The notes below the pieces were generated by a model that did not search any database, was not told the origin of the DNA, and worked only from the letters and a program-made list of their open reading frames with translations. A program made the position numbers and the translations under genes. A stretch of DNA of 64,000 nt from JAJDIA01 sp031555505 (GTDB lineage Bacteria; Bacteroidota; Bacteroidia; Bacteroidales; Tannerellaceae), in NCBI GenBank assembly GCA_031555505.1, contig JAVBUH010000013.1:5237-69236 (forward strand), in the 5' to 3' direction. Shown here piece after piece: positions 40,239 to 50,080 of the stretch (position 1 is its first letter; each line of letters starts with the position of its first letter).

Positions 40239-41858
40239 ATGGCTATGGAAGTGAAAGACAATGAGAATATAGGGTTGAAGTCCATTATCGTAAAATACCT
40301 GCTGCACTGGAAACTGTTTGTAGTCATGTTCGTGCTGTCGATCATCCCGGCAGTGCTTTACCTGATGCTCTATCCGCGTACGTATGAAATGATGGCGCGC
40401 GTGCAGCTACAGGAAGATAAAGATATGGGCGGAGGCGGATTCGGCCTGGGTGAAGCAGCCGGACTGATGAAATCGTTTGGAATAGGAAGTATGGGTGTGG
40501 GCGCTGTAAATGTGGAAGATGAGGTGAGAACTTTTGCCTCCAACAGCTTACTGAAGGAAGTAACACTGGCGCTGGGGGTGAATGTGGAGTACAGTCAACC
40601 TTATTCGTATTTCCATCTCTATGATCCGTCTGTGGTTGTGAGCGCTGATTCTCTTACCAATGAACGACTAAACGAAGAAATTGAAATGAAGCTTCGTGTA
40701 AACGGAGATAAGATCAAGATCACCACGGAATCAGACCGGACGGGTAAGCATACCTTTGAATTTGCATCGTTGCCCGGTGTCATTTCGTTGGATCGATATA
40801 CTTTTACTGTGAACTATACGCCCGGAAAGGGGCTGGCGGATGTACCGAAGAAGTTGGATATAGTGTATCGTCCGGCTGTGTGGGTGGCTGAAGAAATGGA
40901 GGAAGAGTTTATGATAGAAGAAGCCTCGAAGACTTCTAATATCATCGAACTGTCGTGTACTGATCATGAAAAGCAACGCGGCTTGGATATCCTCAATACA
41001 TTGATTGTTAAATACAACAATCGTAAAGCTGGTTTTAAGCAAGAAGATGCTGCCAAGACACTGGCGTTTTTGGATGCTCGAATTGATTCGATCACCAGGT
41101 CTCTTCATGTGGTGGAAGGAGAGATTGCCGTATATAAACATGAAAGAAAGCTGACGGATGTGGAGCATGACGTCCAGTTTTATGTAGAACAGATGAAAGA
41201 ATTGCAGGTCAAACTGATCGACCTCGAAGCACAAGGTAATCTGCTCCGGATGATGAACGATTTTGTGAAAGAACCGGCTAATAAATACAACCTGGTGCCC
41301 GCTCTCCTGTCGCAGGAAGGCGAAAAAGGCGGCCCGATCATGGCGTACAACGAGATCTTGCTGGAACGTACACGTGTGATCCAGAACTCATCTATGTCTA
41401 ATCCGTTGGTATCCTCTTTATCCGAACAGGCCGACCGTTTACGCGAAAGTGTATTTTCTTCGATTATGAATGCACAGCAGAGCATGCAACTGTCTATCGA
41501 AGATGTGAAGAAGAAAGAACAGGCGTTGTACGATATGATGGGTAGTTATCCGGAGTATGAGCGCGACTTTCTCGAACTCAAACGTCAACAGGAAATTTTC
41601 CAGGGAGTGTACCTGATCCTGCTCCAAAAACGGGAAGAAACGGCGTTGAATGGCGGGCTCGATCGTCAGAAAGCACGCCTTGTGGATGCGGCTTATGTGA
41701 AAAGCCGTCCTGTAGGGCCGCGTAAGTTGTATGCGGCAATCGGCATGATGGTGTTTACACTGGTCTTCTCCGCCGGGTATATTTTCTGTAAGGAACAAGT
41801 TATTTCATTGTATAAAGCATATAAGGAGGCATCTTCCGGCAAAGAGGGCAATGAGTGA
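40239..41858 (+). CDS. Wzz/GumC-type polysaccharide co-polymerase
   Basis: 539 residues. A membrane helix near 27-47 and another near 500-522 flank a long periplasmic coiled-coil (about 250-480). The proline-rich AYVKSRPVGPRKLYAAIGMM before the second helix is typical. It has no cytoplasmic BY-kinase domain, unlike Wzc; no separate kinase is nearby. It sets chain length and links periplasmic polymerisation to the Wza pore. Its last codons overlap the next gene by 8 nt. Confidence 0.92.
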   Translation: MAMEVKDNENIGLKSIIVKYLLHWKLFVVMFVLSIIPAVLYLMLYPRTYEMMARVQLQEDKDMGGGGFGLGEAAGLMKSFGIGSMGVGAVNVEDEVRTFASNSLLKEVTLALGVNVEYSQPYSYFHLYDPSVVVSADSLTNERLNEEIEMKLRVNGDKIKITTESDRTGKHTFEFASLPGVISLDRYTFTVNYTPGKGLADVPKKLDIVYRPAVWVAEEMEEEFMIEEASKTSNIIELSCTDHEKQRGLDILNTLIVKYNNRKAGFKQEDAAKTLAFLDARIDSITRSLHVVEGEIAVYKHERKLTDVEHDVQFYVEQMKELQVKLIDLEAQGNLLRMMNDFVKEPANKYNLVPALLSQEGEKGGPIMAYNEILLERTRVIQNSSMSNPLVSSLSEQADRLRESVFSSIMNAQQSMQLSIEDVKKKEQALYDMMGSYPEYERDFLELKRQQEIFQGVYLILLQKREETALNGGLDRQKARLVDAAYVKSRPVGPRKLYAAIGMMVFTLVFSAGYIFCKEQVISLYKAYKEASSGKEGNE

Positions 41859-42897
41859 CAGGCAAGGAAAAGTAATAATACTGGCTACTTCGCCTAAAAC
41901 TCATGGCGGGATATCGGCAGTGCTGAATGCATACCGGTCGGGTGAACAATGGAAGCGCTACCATGTTGTCTGGATTGCTACGCATATCGATCGCTCTCCG
42001 GTAGTGAAGCTGGCATATATGGCAGTAGCGCTGATGCGTTTCCTTTTTCTTATTCCTTTCTACGATGCGATCCATATCCATTCAGGCGTTGGTGTGTCAC
42101 CGAGGCGTAAGCGAGTGTTTTTTATATTGGCGGGTTGGCTCCACAAGAAGCGGATCGTACATGTGCATCTTGGCGAGCAGATAGCTGAGCCTGAGCAGAT
42201 GCAGTTGTATCGACCACTGCTGGAAGAGGCTGATTGCATTGTGGTTTTGTCTGAAAAATGGAAAACGTTCGTGCAGTCTCATTTCCGGGTGAAGGGGGAG
42301 GTACGGGTAATCTATAATCCTTGTCCTGATGTATGGCCGGTAGCGGTTACGAAACGAAAACCGTATATACTGTTTGCCGGTACAATCAATCCTAATAAAG
42401 GATACAAAGACCTGATCCTTGCCTTTGCGGCTATTGTTATGCGGAATCCACAGTGGAAGTTGGTACTGGCCGGAACCGGAGAGATGGATGAGGCTCACAG
42501 GTTTGCTTCGCAGCATTTGTCTCCCGGACAGGTAACATTTGTCGGTTGGGTACAGGGAGAGGCAAAGGCTTGCCTGTATGCAGAGGCATCGGTATTCTGT
42601 TTGCCCAGTTATGCCGAAGGATTTCCGATGTCTGTTCTGGAAGCCTGGTCGTATGGTACACCGGTAGTGTGTACGCCGGTAGGCGCTTTGACGGAGATTG
42701 TGGAAGACGAGACGAATGTGTTGTTGTTTCCTCCCGGTGATACGACACGATTGACACAGTTGTTGGATCGGATGTTGAGCGACAGTACTTTGCGTGCTTC
42801 GCTGGCTGTCGAAGCCAATAAGCTGGCCGAACGGTTTACTCCCCGGACGATCAACGAACAGGTAGGTCGGATGTATGCTGATGTATTGAATAGTTAA
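41851..42897 (+). CDS. Glycosyltransferase family 4
   Basis: 348 residues of GT-B fold. The start has TSPKTHGGISAVLNAY; the donor-binding C-terminal half contains ILFAGTINPNKGYKDLILAF and the E-x7-E motif in PSYAEGFPMSVLEAWSYGTP. It uses a nucleotide sugar to extend the lipid-linked repeat unit in the cytoplasm. Sugar specificity is unknown. It overlaps the Wzz-like gene by 8 nt and precedes the epimerase by 15 nt. Confidence 0.92.
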   Translation: MSDRQGKVIILATSPKTHGGISAVLNAYRSGEQWKRYHVVWIATHIDRSPVVKLAYMAVALMRFLFLIPFYDAIHIHSGVGVSPRRKRVFFILAGWLHKKRIVHVHLGEQIAEPEQMQLYRPLLEEADCIVVLSEKWKTFVQSHFRVKGEVRVIYNPCPDVWPVAVTKRKPYILFAGTINPNKGYKDLILAFAAIVMRNPQWKLVLAGTGEMDEAHRFASQHLSPGQVTFVGWVQGEAKACLYAEASVFCLPSYAEGFPMSVLEAWSYGTPVVCTPVGALTEIVEDETNVLLFPPGDTTRLTQLLDRMLSDSTLRASLAVEANKLAERFTPRTINEQVGRMYADVLNS

Positions 42898-42912
42898 GTG
42901 TATGACATATAA

Positions 42913-43917
42913 ATGGATTCTATGAAAAAGATATTGGTGACCGGAGGAGCCGGAATGATAGGTTCTAACCTGGTGAAAAAGCTTGTAGGTAAAGGTGATG
43001 AAGTGTTTGTGGTTGATAACCTCTGGAGGGGTAAGCTGGCTTATCTGGAAGACGCAGATGGCAAACCGGTGATCCCGCTGGATACGCACTTCTTTAATCG
43101 TGATCTTTCAGTGGCAGGTCAATGCGACGATCTGATTGCTAAGGTAGATTACGTGGTACATCTGGCCGATATCGTAGCCGGTATCGATTACGTGTTCAAT
43201 AACCAGGGTGACCTGTTCCGGCAGAATATCCTGATCAATTCCAATACCATCCAGTCAGCACGTCAACAGGGACGTCACCTGAAAGGATTCCTTTATGTAG
43301 GAACGGCTTGCAGTTTTCCGCTCACCAAACAAAATTCGCTCGATGTCGTACCCTTACGGGAAGAAGACCTGTATCCGGCACAACCCGAATCGGCTTATGG
43401 ATGGAGCAAACTGATGGGACAGTATGAAACAGAATTATTGGAGAAGGAAACGGGTATTCCTACTTGCACACTGATGTTCCACAATGTCTATGGCTCGCCC
43501 TGCGACTTCGGTGCACGTAGCCAGGTGATTCCGGCACTGATCCGGAAGGCGATCAACTATCCTGATGAACCGTTCGAAGTCTGGGGTAGCGGTACACAGG
43601 GACGCGCCTTTATTCATGTAGACGATATTGTGGATGCACTCGACAAAGCGCTTGATAAGGGCTTGGGCAAAGGAATGTTCCAGATTGGCCCGGGAGAATG
43701 CACCTCTATTCGCGAGATTGCCGAGCAGGTAGTTGCGATCTCCGGTAAACAGATTGATATTTTCTATGATACCACGCGCCCGGAAGGCGACAAAGCACGT
43801 TGTGCCGATTACTCACTCGCCAAGCAGGTGCTGGGCTGGGAACCGCGTGTACCGTTGTGCGAAGGCTTGGAGCGTCAGTATCGCTGGATTGAGAATGAAA
43901 TTAATAAAACAAAATAA
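42913..43917 (+). CDS. NAD-dependent sugar epimerase/dehydratase
   Basis: 334 residues (an alternative ATG lies 9 nt in). Extended short-chain dehydrogenase fold with Rossmann motif VTGGAGMIGSN and catalytic Ser/Tyr/Lys in YVGTACSFP and SAYGWSK. The TACSFP segment and overall length resemble GDP-mannose 3,5-epimerase and UDP-glucose 4-epimerase relatives. It should supply an activated sugar for the polysaccharide; the exact substrate is not decidable. Confidence 0.9.
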   Translation: MDSMKKILVTGGAGMIGSNLVKKLVGKGDEVFVVDNLWRGKLAYLEDADGKPVIPLDTHFFNRDLSVAGQCDDLIAKVDYVVHLADIVAGIDYVFNNQGDLFRQNILINSNTIQSARQQGRHLKGFLYVGTACSFPLTKQNSLDVVPLREEDLYPAQPESAYGWSKLMGQYETELLEKETGIPTCTLMFHNVYGSPCDFGARSQVIPALIRKAINYPDEPFEVWGSGTQGRAFIHVDDIVDALDKALDKGLGKGMFQIGPGECTSIREIAEQVVAISGKQIDIFYDTTRPEGDKARCADYSLAKQVLGWEPRVPLCEGLERQYRWIENEINKTK

Positions 43918-43941
43918 GTTCTTCTTAACGCTGCTGATGCT

Positions 43942-44679
43942 ATGAATGCTTATTTTAATGTTAACATCGAATTTGATCCGCAGGCAGTAGACGACACCAT
44001 CCGTGATACGATCCGTACAGGCGGAAAAGGGTATGTGTGTGCGATCGAAAGTAACAACCTGACCGTGGCAAATACCCAACCCGACTTTCAGCAAGCGGTA
44101 AACGGTGCGCTGGTAAATATATGCGATGGCTCCAACCTGGCCTGGTTGCTGGGCAAGTTGCATGGACAGCCTTTCCGGTCGTACATCGGAGCCGATCTTT
44201 TTGTTCGCTATATAAAAGCAGGTCAATTCAAGCAATATTTCCTAGGCAATACCCGCCCGGTACTGGACGGCTTGCGTGAAAACCTGTCGAAGTTTGACCC
44301 GAAGATTGCCTCTATGCCTTTCGTCGAACTTCCTTTCCGTACCGTGGATGAATTCGACTATCCACAAATCGCCGCCGATATCAACCGTGAATCTCCCGAT
44401 ATCATCTGGGTGTCTCTGGGCGCCCCCAAGCAGGAATTCTTTATGAGTAAGTTGTTGCCTTACCTGGACCGGGGTGTAATGTTTGGCTTTGGGGCTATTT
44501 TCAATTTCAATGCCGGCGCTGGCCATGTGAAACGGGCGCCAGGGTGGATGCTGGCTTTGCGGTTAGAGTGGTTATACCGTGCCTTTGAAGAGCCAAAGAA
44601 GAATGTCCCTCGCTACGCCAATTTTCTCAAAATCCTTCCCCGACTCATCCATGACGAACGGCGGAAACTACGTGGGTGA
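43942..44679 (+). CDS. WecG/TagA/CpsF-family glycosyltransferase (GT26)
   Basis: 245 residues, standard length. Signature segments: NICDGSNLAWLLGKLHG, IIWVSLGAPKQEFFMSKLLP, FGFGAIFNFNAGAGHVKRAP and GWMLALRLEWLYRAFEEPKK. Family members add ManNAc, ManNAcA or glucose to a lipid-linked GlcNAc-type acceptor. It is the last plus-strand gene before a bidirectional terminator. Confidence 0.93.
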   Translation: MNAYFNVNIEFDPQAVDDTIRDTIRTGGKGYVCAIESNNLTVANTQPDFQQAVNGALVNICDGSNLAWLLGKLHGQPFRSYIGADLFVRYIKAGQFKQYFLGNTRPVLDGLRENLSKFDPKIASMPFVELPFRTVDEFDYPQIAADINRESPDIIWVSLGAPKQEFFMSKLLPYLDRGVMFGFGAIFNFNAGAGHVKRAPGWMLALRLEWLYRAFEEPKKNVPRYANFLKILPRLIHDERRKLRG

Positions 44680-44709
44680 CTTCTGATAGTATGAAAGAAT
44701 AATTCGGAT

Positions 44710-44750
44710 AAAGGTACAGAGACTCTCGGATTGAGTACCTTTCTTTATTT
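44710..44750. terminator. Bidirectional terminator between the convergent polysaccharide genes
   Basis: AAAGGTAC (44710-44717) and GTACCTTT (44735-44742) form an 8-bp stem with a 17-nt loop. T-rich sequence follows on the plus strand, and the wzx-like stop codon lies at 44745-44747, so the hairpin is just past the end of both transcripts. Confidence 0.7.
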
Positions 44751-46007
44751 CTTAAATAGCTTGTATTTGGATACGCCATAGATGCGGAGGCTGATCAGCA
44801 GGCATTCGGAGAAGACTACCAGAGCTGCAACTGTATAGATAGAGAGGGTGCCTGTGAGATACAAGGTTAATAGACCTACCAGGTGGATACAGGAGGTGAA
44901 CATGACCGTCCAGTTGGTATATAACGGATGTCCCATTGCAGCAAGGAACGGATAGCCAAGTAGCATGGATGGTACGGTGACTACGCATCCACACAGGAGG
45001 ATACGGAATACTTCGAGTGAGTAGTTGTCGTCCGGGTTATACACAAGGTGGATGATCAGTCCCGAGAAGGCTAATGCCAGGATGACGGTGAAAATATTGA
45101 CAGTGCTTATCCACCGGAAGATTTTTTTGAAGAACCTTACATCATGGCTCTTGGCTATATGCGGGAAAAGCACACCGTTGAAAGGTAGGAGTAATTGGTT
45201 GTAAGCCTGGTATAGCTTTTCAGCAGCCGAATAGTATCCTACAGCCACGTTGCCGCACACTAGGCCCAGTACAAAGGAATTGCTGGTAGTGAAGAGCGAC
45301 AGTGAGGCCCGGGAAAGGAAATAGGTACCGCTATCCTTCAGTGTTACATAGATGGACGTAAACGAAGGAATGAACCATTTCATTCCCATCTTCACATACA
45401 CAAAATAAAGGCTGAACAGGCCGGCCAGAATATAGCCGAAACTGTAGCATGCCGGTGCATAGATATAATGCTGGGGAGCCTTGATGAAGAAGAAGAACGG
45501 AATGATGCTGATCGACTTGGCCAACAGGTTGAAGACAGTGATATATTTCATCGTTTCCATACCCTGGAAAAACCACATTGGAAACATCACATTCCCTATC
45601 ACCATTCCGAAATAAAGCAGATAGAAAAAAGCGTCTTTCTGGAATCTGTCGAACGTGAACGTGAGGCCGAGCAGGATCAGGAAGCTAATCACACACAGGA
45701 TCAATCTACCTAGCATAGCGCTGTTGAGGTAGGTGTTGATTTGCACCGGATTGTCGCGGTGTTGTGAGATATATTTGGTGGCCGACAGATTAAAACCAAA
45801 GTCGGTAAACATGATGAAGTACTGCGTAAATGCATACCCAAAGTTAACTAGCCCGAACTGCTCGACTTCGAGCGTGCGGAACAGGTAAGGAATAGAAATC
45901 AGCGGTAGCAGATAATTAACGCCTTGCAGGAGAACAAGCGAGACGAAGTTGGTGAACATGGGGTTGGTTCGAAGACGGGAGATGTATGCTTTGTAGTCCA
46001 TGCTCAT
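44745..46007 (-). CDS. Oligosaccharide flippase (Wzx-like, MATE/MOP fold)
   Basis: 420 residues with about 12 hydrophobic helices. The N-terminal FVSLVLLQGVNYLLPLISIP and NFGYAFTQYFIMFTDFGFN match the polysaccharide biosynthesis (RfbX) family. It flips the undecaprenyl-linked repeat unit to the periplasm. A second start 6 nt in (MDYK) is possible. Its ATG overlaps the upstream polymerase stop (TAATG at 46009-46005), so the two are translationally coupled. Confidence 0.93.
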   Translation of the reverse strand: MSMDYKAYISRLRTNPMFTNFVSLVLLQGVNYLLPLISIPYLFRTLEVEQFGLVNFGYAFTQYFIMFTDFGFNLSATKYISQHRDNPVQINTYLNSAMLGRLILCVISFLILLGLTFTFDRFQKDAFFYLLYFGMVIGNVMFPMWFFQGMETMKYITVFNLLAKSISIIPFFFFIKAPQHYIYAPACYSFGYILAGLFSLYFVYVKMGMKWFIPSFTSIYVTLKDSGTYFLSRASLSLFTTSNSFVLGLVCGNVAVGYYSAAEKLYQAYNQLLLPFNGVLFPHIAKSHDVRFFKKIFRWISTVNIFTVILALAFSGLIIHLVYNPDDNYSLEVFRILLCGCVVTVPSMLLGYPFLAAMGHPLYTNWTVMFTSCIHLVGLLTLYLTGTLSIYTVAALVVFSECLLISLRIYGVSKYKLFKK

Positions 46008-47269
46008 TATAGCTTGAGTGAAGTTGCCTGGATTTCGGCCTCGGATACAGGGGTTTCTGCTGCCTGCTCTCTGATAAGTTGTTTATAAGCCGCAAGCAAC
46101 AAACCGATGAAGAGCAGCATGAAGAATCCCCGGTTGCTGGTAAACGTGGCATCGGCGATGTTGTCTATCGATACGGTTCCGGCAATTAACAGAATGATCG
46201 AGAAAAATTGTACCTGGTTGGTTTTACGGAAAAAGACGTATGCTTTCCGCAGGATAAACAGCCAGAAGAGGATGTACAGGAAGATGCCAACCAAACCAAA
46301 TTGAGCAAGTGAGGGGTAATAGGTGTCGGCTACAAAGCTACTGTAACTCTTGCTCAATCCCCAAACAGAATCAATTCCATACTTCGAGTAAATATCCGAA
46401 TAGTAAGCTCCCGAAGCATGAGTGGCAAAACTGGCCAGTCCACTTCCGAAGGGAAAGAAATCAATAAAAATAGGAATAGATGTGGTATATAGTGCCATAC
46501 GAGCCAGATAATCCAGTTCTACTTCGCCGGAAATCCCTTGGGCAAAATAGAAAATAATCTTCTCGCGCGCTACAAATACAATAACCGCCAGCATGCCTAC
46601 GAGCGTAAGGACCGTCCGGAAGTTCAGGTGCAGGTTCTTTGGATTACCGAAGTAAAAAATAACAAAGCAGGAAAGCGCAAAGAATCCGTAAAACTTGGAC
46701 CTCCCGGATGCCAAGCCGATAGATAGCATCAACAGGAAGGTGAGTTTTTCGTTCCAGGTAAATGCACAACTGAACAGGTAAGTCAATGATACCGCCGTAA
46801 TTGCAGCGGCATATGCATTGGGATGGGTGATAACCTGCCACAGTATCTGTTCGTTGACCATGGCAGCCAGACCAAGCGGCAGTAAAAATAAAGCCCAGAC
46901 TGCGAGAGCAATTTGTTTCAGCAGTTTGCGTTGTGCTTCGCTGAAAGCCGGCATCATTTGATAGGTACAGAAGAGTGCCAGATAGGGCTTGAGTTGGATG
47001 ATCAGGTCTACCACGATGGCTTTTCGTGTATTGCTCCCTATCCATATTGAATAGCATAAATAGAAGAAAAAGATACACAGGGTAACGATAAAGGCCTTGT
47101 TCATCTCCCAGTCTTTCGAACGGAACAGTGTGATGACGAAGAGTACCAGCAGCAGCAGCGCACAGATCTCATCACTCGACTTGAAACCGATGACGTCGTA
47201 GAGGACAACTCCAAAGAGCAGTGTAATTATAAATAGGTTATAAAAATGCTTGTTGACCAGGTCTTGCAT
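46007..47269 (-). CDS. O-antigen/exopolysaccharide polymerase (Wzy-like)
   Basis: 420 residues from MQDLVNKHFYNLFIITLL, with about 11 hydrophobic helices and a larger periplasmic loop (about 290-345), the usual shape of Wzy/WaaL proteins; sequence motifs are weak as is normal for the family. The open frame extends upstream to 47821 across the convergently read ugd gene, and that extension is spurious. A -7 box TATATTTG (47337-47344, minus) precedes it by about 70 bp. It is coupled to the flippase downstream. Confidence 0.88.
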   Translation of the reverse strand: MQDLVNKHFYNLFIITLLFGVVLYDVIGFKSSDEICALLLLVLFVITLFRSKDWEMNKAFIVTLCIFFFYLCYSIWIGSNTRKAIVVDLIIQLKPYLALFCTYQMMPAFSEAQRKLLKQIALAVWALFLLPLGLAAMVNEQILWQVITHPNAYAAAITAVSLTYLFSCAFTWNEKLTFLLMLSIGLASGRSKFYGFFALSCFVIFYFGNPKNLHLNFRTVLTLVGMLAVIVFVAREKIIFYFAQGISGEVELDYLARMALYTTSIPIFIDFFPFGSGLASFATHASGAYYSDIYSKYGIDSVWGLSKSYSSFVADTYYPSLAQFGLVGIFLYILFWLFILRKAYVFFRKTNQVQFFSIILLIAGTVSIDNIADATFTSNRGFFMLLFIGLLLAAYKQLIREQAAETPVSEAEIQATSLKL

Positions 47270-47336
47270 GCAAACGTCTTTTGTAGAATAACGGCGGGCA
47301 GGGTAAAATATTATCCCGGTTCCCGCTTCAGGCGTG

Positions 47337-47344
47337 CAAATATA
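47337..47344 (-). promoter_or_regulatory. -7 promoter element of the wzy-wzx unit
   Basis: The minus strand reads TATATTTG, matching TAnnTTTG, about 68 bp before the start at 47269. It shows that wzy-wzx are transcribed separately from the plus-strand part of the locus. Confidence 0.5.
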
Positions 47345-47389
47345 CGGATGATTCGGCGAGATCGGATCAAGTAAGTCGTGAAATAATCG

Positions 47390-47397
47390 TACATTTG
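47390..47397 (+). promoter_or_regulatory. -7 promoter element of ugd
   Basis: TACATTTG matches TAnnTTTG, 40 bp before the ATG at 47438. Confidence 0.5.
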
Positions 47398-47437
47398 TGC
47401 CGTTTATGCAATGTGCATGACTAAATAGATACGAAAT

Positions 47438-48751
47438 ATGAAGATCGCAATTGTGGGGACCGGTTATGTCGGTTTGGTTACTGGTACTTGTTTTGCTGAA
47501 ATGGGCACAGAAGTCTATTGTGTGGATGTAGACAAGCAGAAGATCGAAAACCTGAAGAAGGGAATTTTGCCGATCTACGAGCCGGGACTCGAAGAAATGG
47601 TGCATCGTAATATGCAAGCCGAACGCCTGTTCTTCACTACCGATCTGACGGAATGCTTGAATGACGTGGAAATCCTTTTCAGTGCCGTAGGTACACCTCC
47701 CGACGAAGACGGAAGCGCGGACCTGAAGTATGTGTTGGATGTGGCACGCACCATCGGGAAGCATATCAACAAGTATATTCTGGTAGTTACTAAGAGTACT
47801 GTGCCGGTCGGTACGGCACAAAAAGTGAAAGCCGTGATTCAGGAAGAACTGGACAAACGTGGGGTGTCAATCCCCTTCGATACGGCGTCTAATCCGGAGT
47901 TTCTGAAAGAAGGAGCAGCTATCAGCGACTTTATGAGCCCGGACCGTGTGGTGGTGGGTGTAGAGTCGGAACGTGCGCAGGAACTGATGACCAAGCTTTA
48001 CCGTCCGTTCCTTCTGAATAATTTCCGTGTGATCTTTATGGATGTGCCTTCGGCCGAGATGACTAAATATGCCGCTAATGCGATGCTGGCTACCCGTATC
48101 AGTTTTATGAATGAGATTGCCAACCTGTGCGAACGGGTAGGTGCCAATGTGGATATGGTACGCCGGGGGATCGGAACAGACAACCGTATCGGCAGCCGTT
48201 TTCTCTATTCGGGCATCGGCTATGGCGGTTCCTGCTTTCCGAAGGATGTAAAGGCGCTGGTTAAGACAGGGGATCAGTATCAGTCGCCGTTGCGTATCCT
48301 TCAGGCGGTAGAAGAAGTGAATGAATATCAGAAAACGGTATTATTCCAGAAGCTGTATACTCATTTTGGAGGTGATCTGAAAGGCAAACATATTGCTGTG
48401 TGGGGACTGGCCTTCAAACCGGAAACGGATGATATGCGTGAGGCTCCGTCGTTGGTGTTGATTGACATGATGTTGAAGGCCGGCTGCACGGTGTCTACCT
48501 ATGATCCGGTAGCGATGAAAGAGGCCGTAAGGCATCTGGGCGACAAAGTTGCGTATGCAAAAGATGCCTACGAAGCTACCATGGGGGCTGATGCATTACT
48601 GCTGGTTACTGAATGGAAAGAATTCCGTATGCCCTCCTGGCAGGTGGTGAAGAAAGTAATGAATCATCCGGTAGTACTTGACGGACGCAATATCTATGAA
48701 AAGAAAGACCTGGAAGATGCAGGCTTCACCTACTATTGCATCGGTAAATAA
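47438..48751 (+). CDS. ugd: UDP-glucose 6-dehydrogenase
   Basis: 437 residues, full length. NAD-binding MKIAIVGTGYVGLVTGTCFA, catalytic Cys in GYGGSCFPKDVKAL, and the C-terminal UDP-binding domain with VWGLAFKPETDDMREAPS. It oxidises UDP-glucose to UDP-glucuronate, a charged precursor for the polysaccharide. It has its own promoter and ends directly against the convergent phosphoesterase gene with no gap. Confidence 0.95.
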   Translation: MKIAIVGTGYVGLVTGTCFAEMGTEVYCVDVDKQKIENLKKGILPIYEPGLEEMVHRNMQAERLFFTTDLTECLNDVEILFSAVGTPPDEDGSADLKYVLDVARTIGKHINKYILVVTKSTVPVGTAQKVKAVIQEELDKRGVSIPFDTASNPEFLKEGAAISDFMSPDRVVVGVESERAQELMTKLYRPFLLNNFRVIFMDVPSAEMTKYAANAMLATRISFMNEIANLCERVGANVDMVRRGIGTDNRIGSRFLYSGIGYGGSCFPKDVKALVKTGDQYQSPLRILQAVEEVNEYQKTVLFQKLYTHFGGDLKGKHIAVWGLAFKPETDDMREAPSLVLIDMMLKAGCTVSTYDPVAMKEAVRHLGDKVAYAKDAYEATMGADALLLVTEWKEFRMPSWQVVKKVMNHPVVLDGRNIYEKKDLEDAGFTYYCIGK

Positions 48752-50026
48752 TTAGAGGTACGAAAAAGATTGAACCCGTTCGAATGCGGGATCGGAAGAA
48801 GGCTTATAGGCACCGAAGATGGTGATATATACCTTCTTTTCATTGGTGTCGATGGCATAGACATTGAAGCTGTTGCAGATCACACTGTTATTCTTCCGCA
48901 TGATGGTGTTGTATAGGGTTCCGATATCGCAAGGCGACATATTGTTGCAGATCACTTCACGCTGTTTGGGCAAGTCGGGGCTGGCGTTGCGGATGCCGCC
49001 TACTTCATAACAGTCGTACGTGTGGACATGGCCGCCCAGATAGCAGATGAACTCACCAGGTGTTTGGCTGAAGTCTACGTCTACAGGGATACTAAGTTCC
49101 GGCTCCCGGATGATTTTGTTTGCGTAGTCCCACTTCCAACTTGTTTTGCTTCGGAAGGCTTCGATAATCTCCGGGATCATGCCCCAGGCGTGGACAAAAT
49201 GGTTTTCGTATGGCTTGGCGCCGGGCTGGTCGGGATCGGGATACATCGCATAGTGCAGAAGTATGATTACGCTATGCTCTGCCGTCATGTTTTCTTTCAG
49301 TGCTTTGTGGCAGAGCCAGTCTATTTGTTCGCGGGAGAAGATGGCCAGGTGTTGGGCGTTGTAAAGCCCTCCATCCTGATCGGTGGGGTCGAGCGAGATG
49401 AACCTTATCATTCCGCCTTGTGGGCTGGGTAGGTCGGTATAGAAATAGTTGCGCTTCGGTTCGGCCTGTACCACATAATTTTGCTTGGAGATTAATAATC
49501 TGTTCATGTTTTCCCGGGTAACCCAATGAGTAGAACTCGGGTTCATCATATTGGCGTCATGATTCCCTACGCTCACAAATGACGGGATCTGGTTGGATTC
49601 ATAAAAGAAGCGGGTAAACGAGGCGAAATACTCCTCGGCACTGGCGAGCGTGGTTTTGTCCGTGTTGCCGATATGGTCGCCTGTATGTACCATGGCGTTG
49701 ATGCGCAGTTCTGTCTGGTTGGCAAAGCGGACGGCTTCGAGCAGGTTCTTCGGCTTGTTTTTGTGGTTACCGTCCGACCAGTCGGAGATGTGTGCATCAG
49801 ATATATGTACGAGTTTGAAGCGCTCGTTTATCTCTGCCTTGAGATCTTGATTGTACGCGTATTCATTCAGGAGAGTGGATGTTATCATATAGTTTTTCCA
49901 ATACGATACTTCGTCATCACCACTGCGGGATGTCGATTCCTCCTGGTTGTCGCTGCAAACAGTCAATAGAGCTAACAACACAAAGGAAAGGCAATAGGTA
50001 CAGAGCTGTTGAGCCACCTTGATCAT
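48752..50026 (-). CDS. Calcineurin-like metallophosphoesterase lipoprotein
   Basis: 424 residues. A lipoprotein signal ends LLTVC (Cys at 24). Metallophosphoesterase motifs follow in order: LVHISDAHISDWSDG, VHTGDHIG, VSVGNHDAN, and LLHYAMYP/GGHVHTYD. It should hydrolyse a phosphate ester or nucleotide at the cell envelope with two metal ions. The substrate is unknown. A -7 box TATTTTTG (50064-50071, minus) lies 38 bp upstream, just past the end of the feo-associated peptide gene. Confidence 0.9.
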   Translation of the reverse strand: MIKVAQQLCTYCLSFVLLALLTVCSDNQEESTSRSGDDEVSYWKNYMITSTLLNEYAYNQDLKAEINERFKLVHISDAHISDWSDGNHKNKPKNLLEAVRFANQTELRINAMVHTGDHIGNTDKTTLASAEEYFASFTRFFYESNQIPSFVSVGNHDANMMNPSSTHWVTRENMNRLLISKQNYVVQAEPKRNYFYTDLPSPQGGMIRFISLDPTDQDGGLYNAQHLAIFSREQIDWLCHKALKENMTAEHSVIILLHYAMYPDPDQPGAKPYENHFVHAWGMIPEIIEAFRSKTSWKWDYANKIIREPELSIPVDVDFSQTPGEFICYLGGHVHTYDCYEVGGIRNASPDLPKQREVICNNMSPCDIGTLYNTIMRKNNSVICNSFNVYAIDTNEKKVYITIFGAYKPSSDPAFERVQSFSYL

Positions 50027-50080
50027 AATAGTATTATAGTATTTCTGTTTTCCGGTACGAGTGCAAAAATAGGAAAAGTT

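Noticed and set aside
47270..47821. Upstream extension of the polymerase gene
   Set aside because: It lies opposite ugd and over the promoter region; the signal-like start of the membrane protein is at 47269.
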